DNA from: an archaeon
Lineage (GTDB): Archaea > Nanobdellota > Nanobdellia > SCGC-AAA011-G17 > GW2011-AR17
Reading direction: 5' to 3'
DNA length: 47,880 bases
NCBI GenBank assembly: GCA_018656555.1
Contig: JABHZQ010000017.1
Coordinates: 1 to 47,880 of the forward strand
The notes under the pieces: model-generated
The model's database searches: none
What the model saw: the letters and a program-made list of their open reading frames with translations, nothing else
Told to the model about the DNA's origin: nothing
Translations under genes and position numbers: made by a program
In this document: positions 1-7,935 of the stretch, piece by piece
Position numbering within the stretch: position 1 is the first letter of the stretch
How the letters are laid out: the number at the start of each line of letters is the position of its first letter

Positions 1-485
1 CTTATACTCCTCAAGGTCAGAAGCAACCCACCCATGTGGGGCATATGAGTTTTGTGATTGAACCTTATGTTGCAACTGATGAGGATATTGAATTTTACAA
101 AGAACACACAGATAAAGAAACCTTAAGTTGGTTTAGTGGTGGAGAGATTGATATGGTTAAGGATGTTGAAGATGCTATGCAATCTTTAGGAGAGGATGTT
201 GAGGGCTACTTGAGAGAGGCTGAAACCGGGAAGAGGGAAAAAGATGATAGTCTGGTTAAATCAAAGAAAAAAAGTACTGATGGTGATTTCTTTGAACCTT
301 TTACAGCACTTATGGATTCGTTTAAGATTTTTGTTCCTGAATTTAAGAAGCCTTCAAGTAAGAAAAGAGGCCAGGATAATTTGACTGAGAAACAAGAATA
401 TGCTAAGGCTAAGAAAACTGCTTCAGGAAGAGCATGGAGCTTATATGATATTTACAAGAAGGCTCATGGACTTTATACTCCGTAA
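1..485 (+). CDS. hypothetical protein, 5' end outside window
   Basis: The reading frame is open from the first complete codon of the window, so the gene begins upstream and only its C-terminal part, about 160 residues, is seen. A GTG at position 36 and an ATG at 45 could act as starts, but no TATA box or ribosome binding site precedes them, which favours truncation by the window edge. The visible part is soluble, with an acidic first half, a lysine-rich centre and a basic C-terminus ending in KAHGLYTP. No membrane segment or known motif is recognised, and no function is assigned. The next gene has its own promoter in the short gap that follows. Confidence 0.6.
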   Translation, partial: YTPQGQKQPTHVGHMSFVIEPYVATDEDIEFYKEHTDKETLSWFSGGEIDMVKDVEDAMQSLGEDVEGYLREAETGKREKDDSLVKSKKKSTDGDFFEPFTALMDSFKIFVPEFKKPSSKKRGQDNLTEKQEYAKAKKTASGRAWSLYDIYKKAHGLYTP

Positions 486-510
486 ATTCTTTAATTAAAT
501 ATATAATAAC

Positions 511-519
511 TTTTATAAA
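511..519 (+). promoter_or_regulatory. TATA box of the TIM-barrel gene
   Basis: TTTTATAAA lies about 31 nt before the ATG at 542 with no Shine-Dalgarno sequence between, as expected for a leaderless archaeal transcript. The same spacing recurs at most single genes of this window and was used to choose starts. Confidence 0.6.
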
Positions 520-541
520 GTTTCTATTCTATAATTTAAGC

Positions 542-2458
542 ATGGTAGAATTTGGCTCTGATTACTGGAATGCGATGGATAGAACTATCTCAAAGAATCT
601 TAAAGTTAGTACTAAAGATTTAGGTACAAGCGCAAAACCAGGAGATGTTCTTAATGAATTAAAAGTTAATATTCATTCTGGTGCTTCTCATGTTGAATTA
701 GGTTTTACTGGTACTGGGAAAGGTATGCTCAGTCAGGGTAGTACTACTCCTGAAATGTTTGATAGAAATAAGAGAAAAGAGATAAGAAGATTGTCTAAAC
801 TTAATGAAGTTACAATTAGTACTCACGCTTCTTTGAAATTACAAGGCTTATCTGGTTTAGATGTTCAAAATAGAAGGTTTAGTGATACTGCTGCAAGAGA
901 ATCAATAAATGAGATAAAAAGAACAATTGATTTTGCAGGAGAGGCTGCGGGTGGGGGAGCTGTTGTTGTTCATACTGGAGAATTTCCAAGAGAGGTTAGT
1001 GAATATGAAGAGTTTAAACCTCCAAAAGAAATTGAAAAAGAAGAAATTATTGTTCTAGTCGATAAAGAGACAGGGCAATTTGCACATATTGCAAATAAAG
1101 GGGAAATAGTTAATGTTCCAGTGTGGGAGACAAATGATAAAGGAGAGAATGTTGGTTATGATGGTAAGCCTACTAATGAAGTTTGTAAGATGATGCCTAA
1201 AATTGAAAAGGAAAGTGGTAGGATTGTGTTTAGGGAGAAGAAATGGGATGAGTATTTGAAGGAAGCTGAAGAGAAAAAAAGATCTAGCCCTTCTACTTAT
1301 GACGGAATAGCACCTGGAGAAATTGCTGCTAAGGATATGCACTTAGAAGCTCAAAGAACTGAATTAGAAAGAGCTGCACCTTTTGCTCATTCACACTATC
1401 AAAGATATGAACAATTAAAAGATCATAATCATGAGCTTGAAAAATTAAGAGAATATTATAAAAATGCAGAGGATAAATTAGATTCTATTCAATTGAAAAA
1501 ACATTTTCAGATGAGTCCTATGGGGGAGAGGATGGGTTATAAGGCTGCAACTGATGGTACACCTTCGGAGTTTTTGAAAAAAGAAGTAAAGGATAATTGG
1601 TTAGATGCAAAGATTCAATTAGAGGGTTACAAAGGTTATGCAAAACAGATAGAACAGATTGAGAAAATGAAGGAAAGGGTAGAACCAATTAGTGTTATGG
1701 GTAAGGAAAGAAGTGCTGATAATATTGCTACAGCTGCATTGTATGCAATTAAAAAAGAACAACAATTAAAAGCTCAAGGCCAAGATGTTCAACCAATTTA
1801 TATTGCTCCTGAAAACTTATTTCCAGAAGGAGGTTATGGTGCTCACCCTGATGAATTAAAAAGTATTATTCAAAAATCTAGAGAGAGACTTAAGGGAAAA
1901 TTAGTGAAACAAGGTTTGAGTAAGGTTGAAGCAAAAAATATGGCTGATGATCATATTAAAGCTACTTTTGATATTGGTCATGCATTTATTTGGAAGAGAT
2001 TCTTTAGAGAGAAAGAAGGAGAAAGTATTGAACAGAGAGATAAAGCGTTTGATAATTGGTTGTTAAAAAAGGTTGATGAATTGAATAAAGATAATATAAT
2101 TGGTCATGTCCACATTTCAGATAATTTTGGTTATCATGATGAGCACTTAACTCCAGGAAGAGGTAGTGCTCCAATTAAAGAATTTGTAGACAAGATGAAA
2201 AAGGCTGGTTTGAAAGAGCCAATGATTGTTGAAGCTGGTGCTCAAACTGAAGCAGAACCACAAGGAGCTATGCTTGGTGCTTGGGCTAAATTAGCAACTT
2301 CACCAATTTATAGAGTTGATGGATTACAACAGACGTGGACTGATATTGAACATAGTGGTTATTTTGGAAGATCAAGTTCACCAAATTTCATAATTGGAAG
2401 TTATGGTCCGAGTAAGGACTGGAATGCATGGGGATGGTCTGAGGCCCCTATTGAATAA
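542..2458 (+). CDS. endonuclease IV / xylose isomerase-like TIM-barrel protein with long insertion
   Basis: This 638-residue protein belongs to the AP endonuclease 2 / xylose isomerase-like TIM-barrel superfamily. Metal-ligand positions of endonuclease IV can be picked out in order: His in ISTHAS, His in VVHTGEF, Glu in APENLF, Asp and His in FDIGHAF, His in GHVHISD, Asp and His in YHDEHLTPGRG, and Glu in IVEAG. Bacterial endonuclease IV has about 280 residues. The extra length is mainly a charged helical insertion at roughly residues 150-400, between the second and third ligand groups. DNA repair at abasic sites is the family role, but sugar isomerases share the fold, so the substrate is open. 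A leaderless promoter precedes it and a nucleotidyltransferase-HEPN gene follows 16 nt downstream. Confidence 0.75.
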   Translation: MVEFGSDYWNAMDRTISKNLKVSTKDLGTSAKPGDVLNELKVNIHSGASHVELGFTGTGKGMLSQGSTTPEMFDRNKRKEIRRLSKLNEVTISTHASLKLQGLSGLDVQNRRFSDTAARESINEIKRTIDFAGEAAGGGAVVVHTGEFPREVSEYEEFKPPKEIEKEEIIVLVDKETGQFAHIANKGEIVNVPVWETNDKGENVGYDGKPTNEVCKMMPKIEKESGRIVFREKKWDEYLKEAEEKKRSSPSTYDGIAPGEIAAKDMHLEAQRTELERAAPFAHSHYQRYEQLKDHNHELEKLREYYKNAEDKLDSIQLKKHFQMSPMGERMGYKAATDGTPSEFLKKEVKDNWLDAKIQLEGYKGYAKQIEQIEKMKERVEPISVMGKERSADNIATAALYAIKKEQQLKAQGQDVQPIYIAPENLFPEGGYGAHPDELKSIIQKSRERLKGKLVKQGLSKVEAKNMADDHIKATFDIGHAFIWKRFFREKEGESIEQRDKAFDNWLLKKVDELNKDNIIGHVHISDNFGYHDEHLTPGRGSAPIKEFVDKMKKAGLKEPMIVEAGAQTEAEPQGAMLGAWAKLATSPIYRVDGLQQTWTDIEHSGYFGRSSSPNFIIGSYGPSKDWNAWGWSEAPIE

Positions 2459-2474
2459 AAAAAGAGGTGTTAAA

Positions 2475-3278
2475 ATGAAGTTTCAAATTAAAAGAAAAGA
2501 AAAAAGAGGATTCAAAAAAGCTTATCCAAAACAAGAGTTTGATATTGCTAAAATATTTGCAAAGAGAGTTTACAATGAGTTTGGGGAATTTGTAAAAGCT
2601 ATTGTTCTATTTGGTTCAACTGTTAAGAAAGGAAAGGCTCATGATATTGATGTATTGGTTGTTCTTGATGATATTAAGGTTGAGTTTACAGAAGATATTG
2701 TACAAACTTATAGGATTATTCTTCAAAAAATAGTTGCTGATACAGAACCTGAAAGATTACATATTCAAACCATGAAGTTTACAAGTTTCTGGGAGTATGT
2801 TAGGGTGGGTGATCCAGTTGCTATAAATATTTTAAGATATGGTGTTGCTTTAATTGATACTGGGTTCTTTGATCCTTTGCAAGCTCTTTTGGATGAGGGA
2901 AGGATTAGGCCAAGTAAGGAAGCTATTTCCACTTATTTCTATATGGCTCCCTCTTCAATACATAAGGCTAAGCAACATATGTTGACTGCAGGTGTTGACA
3001 TGTATTGGGCTGTGATTGATGCTGCACATGCTGCTCTAATGAAGCATGGTGAGATTCCACCAAGTCCAGATCATGTTGCAGATATTATGGAAAAAACTTT
3101 GATAAAAGAGAGAAAGGTTAGTAAGAAATCAGCTAATACTATGCGAGAGATGTATGCTTTGTTTAAAGGGATTAATAATAGGAAGATAAAAGAGATAACT
3201 GGAAAAGAGTATGATATGTATAAGAAGAAAGCTGAAGAATTTGTCAAAGAAATGGAAAAATTTATAAGAAAAAATTAA
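2475..3278 (+). CDS. nucleotidyltransferase-HEPN fusion protein
   Basis: The N-terminal half carries the polymerase-beta-type nucleotidyltransferase signature GSTVKKGKAHDIDVLV (Gly-Ser followed by the Asp-x-Asp metal pair, around residues 47-62). The C-terminal half is helical and HEPN-like, with paired helices around HKAKQHML and AVIDAAHAALMKHG. In bacteria and archaea MNT and HEPN are often separate antitoxin and toxin genes; here one chain of 267 residues holds both. The start is the ATG preceded by GAGGTG, since the longer frame would overlap the previous gene by 65 nt. It may transfer nucleotides to an RNA or protein; the substrate is unknown. It ends 9 nt from a convergent gene. Confidence 0.75.
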   Translation: MKFQIKRKEKRGFKKAYPKQEFDIAKIFAKRVYNEFGEFVKAIVLFGSTVKKGKAHDIDVLVVLDDIKVEFTEDIVQTYRIILQKIVADTEPERLHIQTMKFTSFWEYVRVGDPVAINILRYGVALIDTGFFDPLQALLDEGRIRPSKEAISTYFYMAPSSIHKAKQHMLTAGVDMYWAVIDAAHAALMKHGEIPPSPDHVADIMEKTLIKERKVSKKSANTMREMYALFKGINNRKIKEITGKEYDMYKKKAEEFVKEMEKFIRKN

Positions 3279-3287
3279 AAAAAAGAT

Positions 3288-3965
3288 TTAACCTTGAAGG
3301 TACTGTTTTGCACCATCAAAGTCACTTCTATACTTAGATACTCTTCCGAAGTATTCTGATCCTAAATCTTGTGGACCAACAACTGGTTTCATTCCAGGAT
3401 GGAATTCTCTAAGTTGATCTTCTAAAGTTTTAAGAGTCTCTGGTGTGGTTGCTCTCTTTTGTAAAGCAATTGCACCACTTCTCATATTGTATCCTTCTGA
3501 AGCTTCTTGTGCTTGACCTATTGTTTGTTGTAGTTCAAGGACATTTAATTCTCCATTTTTTTGTGCATCTGCATATAACCTTTCAAAATCAATACCTGCA
3601 ATATTTTTCATCCACTCTACTGTTTCTGTCACAGCTGTAAGTTTTGTTTTATCAACCTTTGAAGGGTCTTTTAAATATTGAGTAATTAATTCTGTTAATT
3701 CAGTATTAAAAACACTTGCGAAAGGTGTCTCTTTAAACACATCTCCTAAATAAGCCATTGATTGTGTAGTCAAGGTGTCTAAGTAAGCTGTTGCTTTATC
3801 TGCACCTTCAATTACTCCAAAATCATTTGCTGCTTCATGAAAGCCGCCTCTAGCTGCATCTAATTTAGAAAGCAATGATGCTCTTCTTGTGAATAGTAAT
3901 CTGATATCTGCACCTAGCTCTCTTTCTAGGTCATTTTTATATTCGTATTTTTCTGGTTCTGCCAT
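3288..3965 (-). CDS. hypothetical helical protein
   Basis: This is a 225-residue soluble, mostly helical, acidic protein with no recognised domain, signal peptide or membrane segment. The ATG used here is preceded by GGAGG at ideal distance; a TTG four codons upstream would place that ribosome binding site inside the gene. Its promoter has a TATA box (TTTATATA, about 4006-4013 on this strand), and between TATA and ATG sits a 16-bp perfect inverted repeat related to a motif found at other unknown genes of the window. It is transcribed away from the Lrp-like regulator gene, which makes that regulator one candidate to control it. Confidence 0.75.
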   Translation of the reverse strand: MAEPEKYEYKNDLERELGADIRLLFTRRASLLSKLDAARGGFHEAANDFGVIEGADKATAYLDTLTTQSMAYLGDVFKETPFASVFNTELTELITQYLKDPSKVDKTKLTAVTETVEWMKNIAGIDFERLYADAQKNGELNVLELQQTIGQAQEASEGYNMRSGAIALQKRATTPETLKTLEDQLREFHPGMKPVVGPQDLGSEYFGRVSKYRSDFDGAKQYLQG

Positions 3966-3977
3966 TTTTTCCTCCAA

Positions 3978-3996
3978 GTAACTACTATTTAGTAGT
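3978..3996 (-). promoter_or_regulatory. TAGTAGTTAC motif, palindromic copy
   Basis: On the minus strand it reads ACTACTAAATAGTAGTTAC. Its first 16 bases are a perfect inverted repeat with 7-bp arms (ACTACTA/TAGTAGT). It falls close to the expected transcription start, about 20 nt downstream of the TATA box, a placement typical of a repressor operator. Related copies are listed at 6338, 19313, 26686, 31776, 33306 and 47819. Confidence 0.5.
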
Positions 3997-4136
3997 ATCT
4001 TCAGGTATATAAATGTTTCGTTTTGGCTTATATATGGTGTATAAGGCCTGAAATGGCCATATTTTAGGGTTAAAATTACATATTTTATATATTTTATTAG
4101 GGTTTAGTCCTTATAATTGGGTTCTTTTGGAGTATT

Positions 4137-4598
4137 ATGGAAAAAGACAGAATAATACTATCTCTATTAAGAGAGGACGCAAGGATCAGTTTGACTAAGA
4201 TGAGTAGAAAAACTAAGATTCCAGTTTCTACACTTTATGAGAGGATAAGGAAGAGTAAGTATATTAAAAAACATACTTCATTACTGGATTTTGAGAGACT
4301 TGGATATGGGGCAAGGGCTAAGGTATTGTTTAAAGTGGATAGGAAAGATCGGGAGGCTTTGAGAGAATTTCTTTGTAAGTGTCAGTTTATTAATGAGTTA
4401 ATTAGGGTGAATAATGGGTATGATTTTTTGGTTGAATTTGTGTTTGAGCAGATGAGAGGTTTGGAGAATTATTTAGAGATTTTGGAGAAGAGATTTAATA
4501 TTAAGGATAATAAGGTGTTTTACATTGTTGATGAGTTAAAAAGGGAGAACTTTTTGAGTAATCATAATGTAGAAAAGATGGGTAAACCTTTTAAATAA
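4137..4598 (+). CDS. Lrp/AsnC-family-like transcriptional regulator
   Basis: Residues 1-50 form an AsnC-type helix-turn-helix: a DRIILSLLREDARIS opening, then a recognition helix around VSTLYERIRK. The rest, to residue 153, resembles the RAM effector domain of Lrp proteins in length and strand pattern but is divergent. A TATA box (TTATAATT near 4111) lies 26 nt before the ATG, giving a leaderless message. Lrp-like proteins usually bind inverted repeats near their own or adjacent promoters, and a perfect 16-bp inverted repeat sits in the divergent promoter next door. That pairing is inference. It is separated by only 19 nt from the HAD gene downstream. Confidence 0.8.
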   Translation: MEKDRIILSLLREDARISLTKMSRKTKIPVSTLYERIRKSKYIKKHTSLLDFERLGYGARAKVLFKVDRKDREALREFLCKCQFINELIRVNNGYDFLVEFVFEQMRGLENYLEILEKRFNIKDNKVFYIVDELKRENFLSNHNVEKMGKPFK

Positions 4599-4617
4599 TT
4601 TATTTTTGTGTTGGGTT

Positions 4618-5448
4618 ATGAGTTATTTACCTGAAGAGAGACAGATATTTAATAATAATAGATCTAGGCAAGAGGTTGTGTCTGTTTATGATACAGATAC
4701 TCTTGTAGGGCGGTTGCATGATTATGCTTCTCCTGATTCCTTGATAGTTTATGATATTGATGGGACATTAAGACCTTCGACTGCAAAGTATCTTGTTCTT
4801 TCTAATTTGACTAATCCTGCAAGATGGAAGAATTGGGTTAAAAGTGAAGGTTTGCTTGAGAGAATGACTTGGCCTTTTGATATGGCTTGGGTTTCTATGG
4901 TTGCATTCGGTATGAATTGGGATTGGAATATTATTGAAGAGTTTTGCTTAAATTATGCTGAATCATTTGTTTTAGATAAATTTGATGATGATGAAAGAAA
5001 ACAAGTAATGGAAAATAGTTCTACTCCGTTTTATCCTGGTGCAAGAGAGGTTGTTGATCTATATTCTGAAGCTCAAAGGATATTGGTATCAAGAACTTTT
5101 GAAGAATTAGTGGAGCAAACAAGAGAACAGTTAGGAATGGAGGAAGGGTTACATAGGGTTGAGGAGAAAGCTGAAACAGTTTTAGGTTTAGTTCAGGAAA
5201 GAGGGGTTAATAGGGTTCTACTTTTTGGTGATTTAGAAATTGATTTGCAAATTGCAGGATTGCTTAAAGATAGGGGAATTGATTATGATATGGTTCTTGT
5301 GAATAAACAATTTGATTATAAGAGATTTGATGATAGGGCAACTATATTCATCCCTAGAAATTGGAGAGGATTGTTGGAAATGCTAAGGGGTGAAACTTAT
5401 AAACAAATGACTGTTTCTGGATTCCATGGAAAAGTGCTGGTTCGGTAG
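4618..5448 (+). CDS. HAD-superfamily phosphatase
   Basis: The four HAD motifs are visible in order: VYDIDGTL (motif I, nucleophile Asp), VSRT (motif II), the Lys of EEKAETV (motif III) and GDLEID (motif IV). A helical cap of about 90 residues between motifs I and II is rich in Trp. The protein has 276 residues from the ATG used; a TTG four codons earlier is possible. The substrate is unknown. Its last 23 nt overlap the start of the radical SAM gene, so the two are probably translated together and may serve one pathway. Confidence 0.8.
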   Translation: MSYLPEERQIFNNNRSRQEVVSVYDTDTLVGRLHDYASPDSLIVYDIDGTLRPSTAKYLVLSNLTNPARWKNWVKSEGLLERMTWPFDMAWVSMVAFGMNWDWNIIEEFCLNYAESFVLDKFDDDERKQVMENSSTPFYPGAREVVDLYSEAQRILVSRTFEELVEQTREQLGMEEGLHRVEEKAETVLGLVQERGVNRVLLFGDLEIDLQIAGLLKDRGIDYDMVLVNKQFDYKRFDDRATIFIPRNWRGLLEMLRGETYKQMTVSGFHGKVLVR

Positions 5449-6346
5449 ATGTATATTTATTTCATGGTATTGTGATGTAGGTACTTGTAAGTTTTGTTAT
5501 AGAAGTACTCAGAAAAGTAGAATTAAACATGCTAAACATGCTAGAAGAACTAAAGAAAGTATGATTGTTGAAGCCATCTTAGCTAAGAATCTTGGATGGA
5601 GGATTGAGTTCTTAACTGGAGGGTATAAGATCTACCCTATTGAGGAATTGGTTGATATTGCTAAGATAATATCTAAAGTGTATGGGGAGAAGATTTGGCT
5701 TAATCTTGGAGCTTTGAAAAAAGAAGAGCTGGAATTGTTTAAACCTTATGTCAAAGGGGTTGTTGCTTCTATTGAAACAGTTAATCCTGAGTTGCATAAA
5801 ACTATTTGTCCTGATAAAAATATTGAAGATTATGAAGAGATGTTAAAAATTGAGGGATTTATGAAGAGTATGACTATTGTTGTGGGATTGGGGGAGAAAA
5901 GGGAAGATTTTCCTTTGTTAAAAGAATTTATTCAAAAGTATAAATTAGATCGAATTACTTTCTATGCATTAAAACCAGTTCCTGGAACTCCTTATGAAGA
6001 AGGTCCAAGTACTGAGGATTATTGTTATTGGATTAGTGAGACTAGAAAGGCCTTTCCCGAGTTAGAAATTATTGCAGGGACTACTGCTAGAAGGGTTGGA
6101 GAGGTTTCAAAAGTGTTAGAAGCAGGTGCTAATGCTATTACTAAGTTTCCAGCCACTAAAAAGTTTAATTCTGAGGAAGCAAGAGTTTTAGAAGCAGAGG
6201 TTGCAAAGGCTGGAAGGGAATTTGTCAGTACTTTGACTAAATTGCCAGATATTGACTGGGCAAAAGAAGTGGATAAATTAGATATTGAAAACAAAGAAGA
6301 AGTGAAGAAGAAATTGTTTTTATATTTGGATAAGATGAGTACTTGA
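5426..6346 (+). CDS. radical SAM enzyme with CX4CX2C cluster motif
   Basis: A cysteine cluster opens the protein at Cys16, Cys21 and Cys24 (CDVGTCKFCY). The standard radical SAM spacing is CX3CX2C, so this is an uncommon variant. The following 250 residues have the alternating strand-helix pattern of a partial TIM barrel, with FLTGG shortly after the cluster and a BioB/lipoyl synthase-like flavour (ALKPVPGTPYE). At 306 residues it is about BioB size. It would bind a 4Fe-4S cluster and cleave SAM; the product is unknown. It overlaps the HAD phosphatase by 23 nt, and its last codons run into the promoter motif of the next operon. Confidence 0.8.
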   Translation: MEKCWFGRCIFISWYCDVGTCKFCYRSTQKSRIKHAKHARRTKESMIVEAILAKNLGWRIEFLTGGYKIYPIEELVDIAKIISKVYGEKIWLNLGALKKEELELFKPYVKGVVASIETVNPELHKTICPDKNIEDYEEMLKIEGFMKSMTIVVGLGEKREDFPLLKEFIQKYKLDRITFYALKPVPGTPYEEGPSTEDYCYWISETRKAFPELEIIAGTTARRVGEVSKVLEAGANAITKFPATKKFNSEEARVLEAEVAKAGREFVSTLTKLPDIDWAKEVDKLDIENKEEVKKKLFLYLDKMST

Positions 6347-6374
6347 TAGTGGTTACAAAATAGAAAGATTTATA
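6338..6374 (+). promoter_or_regulatory. TAGTAGTTAC-type promoter of a two-gene operon
   Basis: AGTACTTGATAGTGGTTAC is followed directly by AAAATAGAAAG (BRE-like) and TTTATA. The last 28 bases match the promoter at 26695-26722 at 27 positions. The left part lies inside the 3' end of the radical SAM gene. The start codon is about 50 nt after the TATA box, with a GAGGT ribosome binding site. Confidence 0.6.
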
Positions 6375-6424
6375 AGTTAATAAAACTCTGTCAAAGTATT
6401 GAAAATTATGAGGTATAATAAAAA

Positions 6425-7042
6425 ATGAATGATAGAAGACTTATATTTACAATAACAATGTTACCAGAAATTCTAACTGAAGCAGAACAAAATTCTACTT
6501 TTGAAATTCCAGAAGCAGACAGAGAGTTAATACTTGGTCAGGATCATAGAACTCTTCTTGCATATTTAAGCATCCAAGTTCCTAGGGGAGATAGTAGAAC
6601 TTACCAACACTTTAGTGATAGCCTTACTAGAGAGCAGGTAGAATTTTTAGAAAGTTTAAGGGAAAGGACTTCCTCAGGATATTATAAATTAGATGTTAAT
6701 GGAAGAAATGTTGAACTAGATGCAAAAGTAGCAGAGCACTTAGAAGAAAGACTTGTATGTGATGCTGAAGCAATTTATGCAGTTAGCCCTGTGGATGGTA
6801 GAGAACATCCTTTGATGTATCCAGGAGAGGTTCCAGTTCAGGAAAAAATTCTTGGAGGAGAAAGGGTTGAAGGAGTTGTTGTTCAAGATGAATTTTGGCC
6901 AATAAAAAGAAAACAATACTCCCTAGTTAGAACAGAATTTGATGTTAGTGATGAAGAAATAAATAGATTTGAACCTTTTTTGTATTCAGAAATTAAGGTC
7001 GCTAGAAAATCATTTTCAGAAGTAATGGGAGAACAAAGATGA
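6425..7042 (+). CDS. hypothetical protein, first gene of unknown operon
   Basis: This 205-residue soluble protein matches no family I recognise. It is acidic and uses arginine far more than lysine (7 lysines), unlike the lysine-rich housekeeping proteins around it. A possible ribosome binding site (GAGGT) precedes the ATG. Its stop overlaps the start of the next gene as ATGA, so the two are co-translated. The operon sits behind a promoter shared with other unknown genes of this window. Function unknown. Confidence 0.75.
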   Translation: MNDRRLIFTITMLPEILTEAEQNSTFEIPEADRELILGQDHRTLLAYLSIQVPRGDSRTYQHFSDSLTREQVEFLESLRERTSSGYYKLDVNGRNVELDAKVAEHLEERLVCDAEAIYAVSPVDGREHPLMYPGEVPVQEKILGGERVEGVVVQDEFWPIKRKQYSLVRTEFDVSDEEINRFEPFLYSEIKVARKSFSEVMGEQR

Positions 7043-7884
7043 ATAGATTTACTAATTTAATGCATTTAGCTTTGATGGGCCTAATGGTACCACCAAGAGA
7101 TGCTTATGAAGAATTACCAGACGTACAACCAATTACTAATACATTAGGACCGGGTGAAGGACCGATCAAGGAATCAAACTTAGAAATATATATGGTTCCT
7201 TTGGATTCAAGACTTGAGAGATTAGATGTACTTGAAGAGTTAACTAGTGGATTCATACCTGAAGATCCAGCATACTTCATATTATTGAGCCAGATGTTTG
7301 AAAATGGTTCAAGTGATACAAATATGTATGTTCCTCAAGCTATAGCTGCATTTGAAGGAGTACCTGAAGAGGTTATTAGGAATTCTTTAGAAAGAGACTA
7401 CTTAGCAGGTCAATTAGCACTTGATGGAGAATCAGTTTATACAATTAAAGATCTTTTAACATATGCTGCTAGTGAACCTGATTTAATGTATGATCCTAGT
7501 GAACAGGAAATAAATAGAATGTTTAGAGATGATGAATTATCTAATGTTTTAGATAATCAAGATATACCTTATCAAGCTAGACAGAGAACAATGGGTGATT
7601 TTGGAGAAGGAGAATGGGTAGATAGAGATACTCTTTTTGATAACTCTACTGCAACAGGTCCTACTTTGGGAATAACACCTGGCAATCTGGGATATAGTGG
7701 ATTTAGAAATATGGGTCCTGGAGTTGAAGGAGGATGGATTGCAGCAGGTCTTATTTTTGGAGAAAGTCAGGATGAAGCAGATTTAGGTTATGAAATTCAA
7801 CCCATTACACCAGAGCAAGAAGCTGATTTATTAGAATTATTTGGAGATTTGTTTGAGAGGTATCAGCCTCTTAATCGAAAATAA
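7039..7884 (+). CDS. hypothetical acidic protein, second gene of unknown operon
   Basis: This 281-residue protein has only 3 lysines against 14 arginines and a large excess of Asp and Glu, which is extreme for this window. A short hydrophobic N-terminus (NLMHLALMGLM) is too weak to call a signal peptide. The C-terminal third is glycine-rich (around GPTLGITPGNLGYSG). No domain is recognised. It is coupled to the upstream gene by an ATGA overlap and followed by a T-rich tract and a new promoter, so the operon has two genes. Confidence 0.75.
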   Translation: MNRFTNLMHLALMGLMVPPRDAYEELPDVQPITNTLGPGEGPIKESNLEIYMVPLDSRLERLDVLEELTSGFIPEDPAYFILLSQMFENGSSDTNMYVPQAIAAFEGVPEEVIRNSLERDYLAGQLALDGESVYTIKDLLTYAASEPDLMYDPSEQEINRMFRDDELSNVLDNQDIPYQARQRTMGDFGEGEWVDRDTLFDNSTATGPTLGITPGNLGYSGFRNMGPGVEGGWIAAGLIFGESQDEADLGYEIQPITPEQEADLLELFGDLFERYQPLNRK

Positions 7885-7885
7885 A

Positions 7886-7900
7886 TTTTTCTTTTTTTCT
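7886..7900 (+). terminator. T-tract terminator
   Basis: A run of 13 T in 15 bases directly follows the stop codon, as in intrinsic archaeal termination. The next promoter begins a few bases later (TATA about 7905-7915). Confidence 0.4.
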
Positions 7901-7935
7901 AAACTTTTATAAATATAATAACTCTTAACCACTGT

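Noticed and set aside
1-14. YTP at the window start resembles the LYTP end of the same protein, suggesting an internal repeat
   Set aside because: Only about ten bases match and the residues around differ, so it is likely chance.
1055-1342. Minus-strand frame of 95 codons in the TIM-barrel gene
   Set aside because: It is antisense to the helical insertion and its Phe-rich product has no support.
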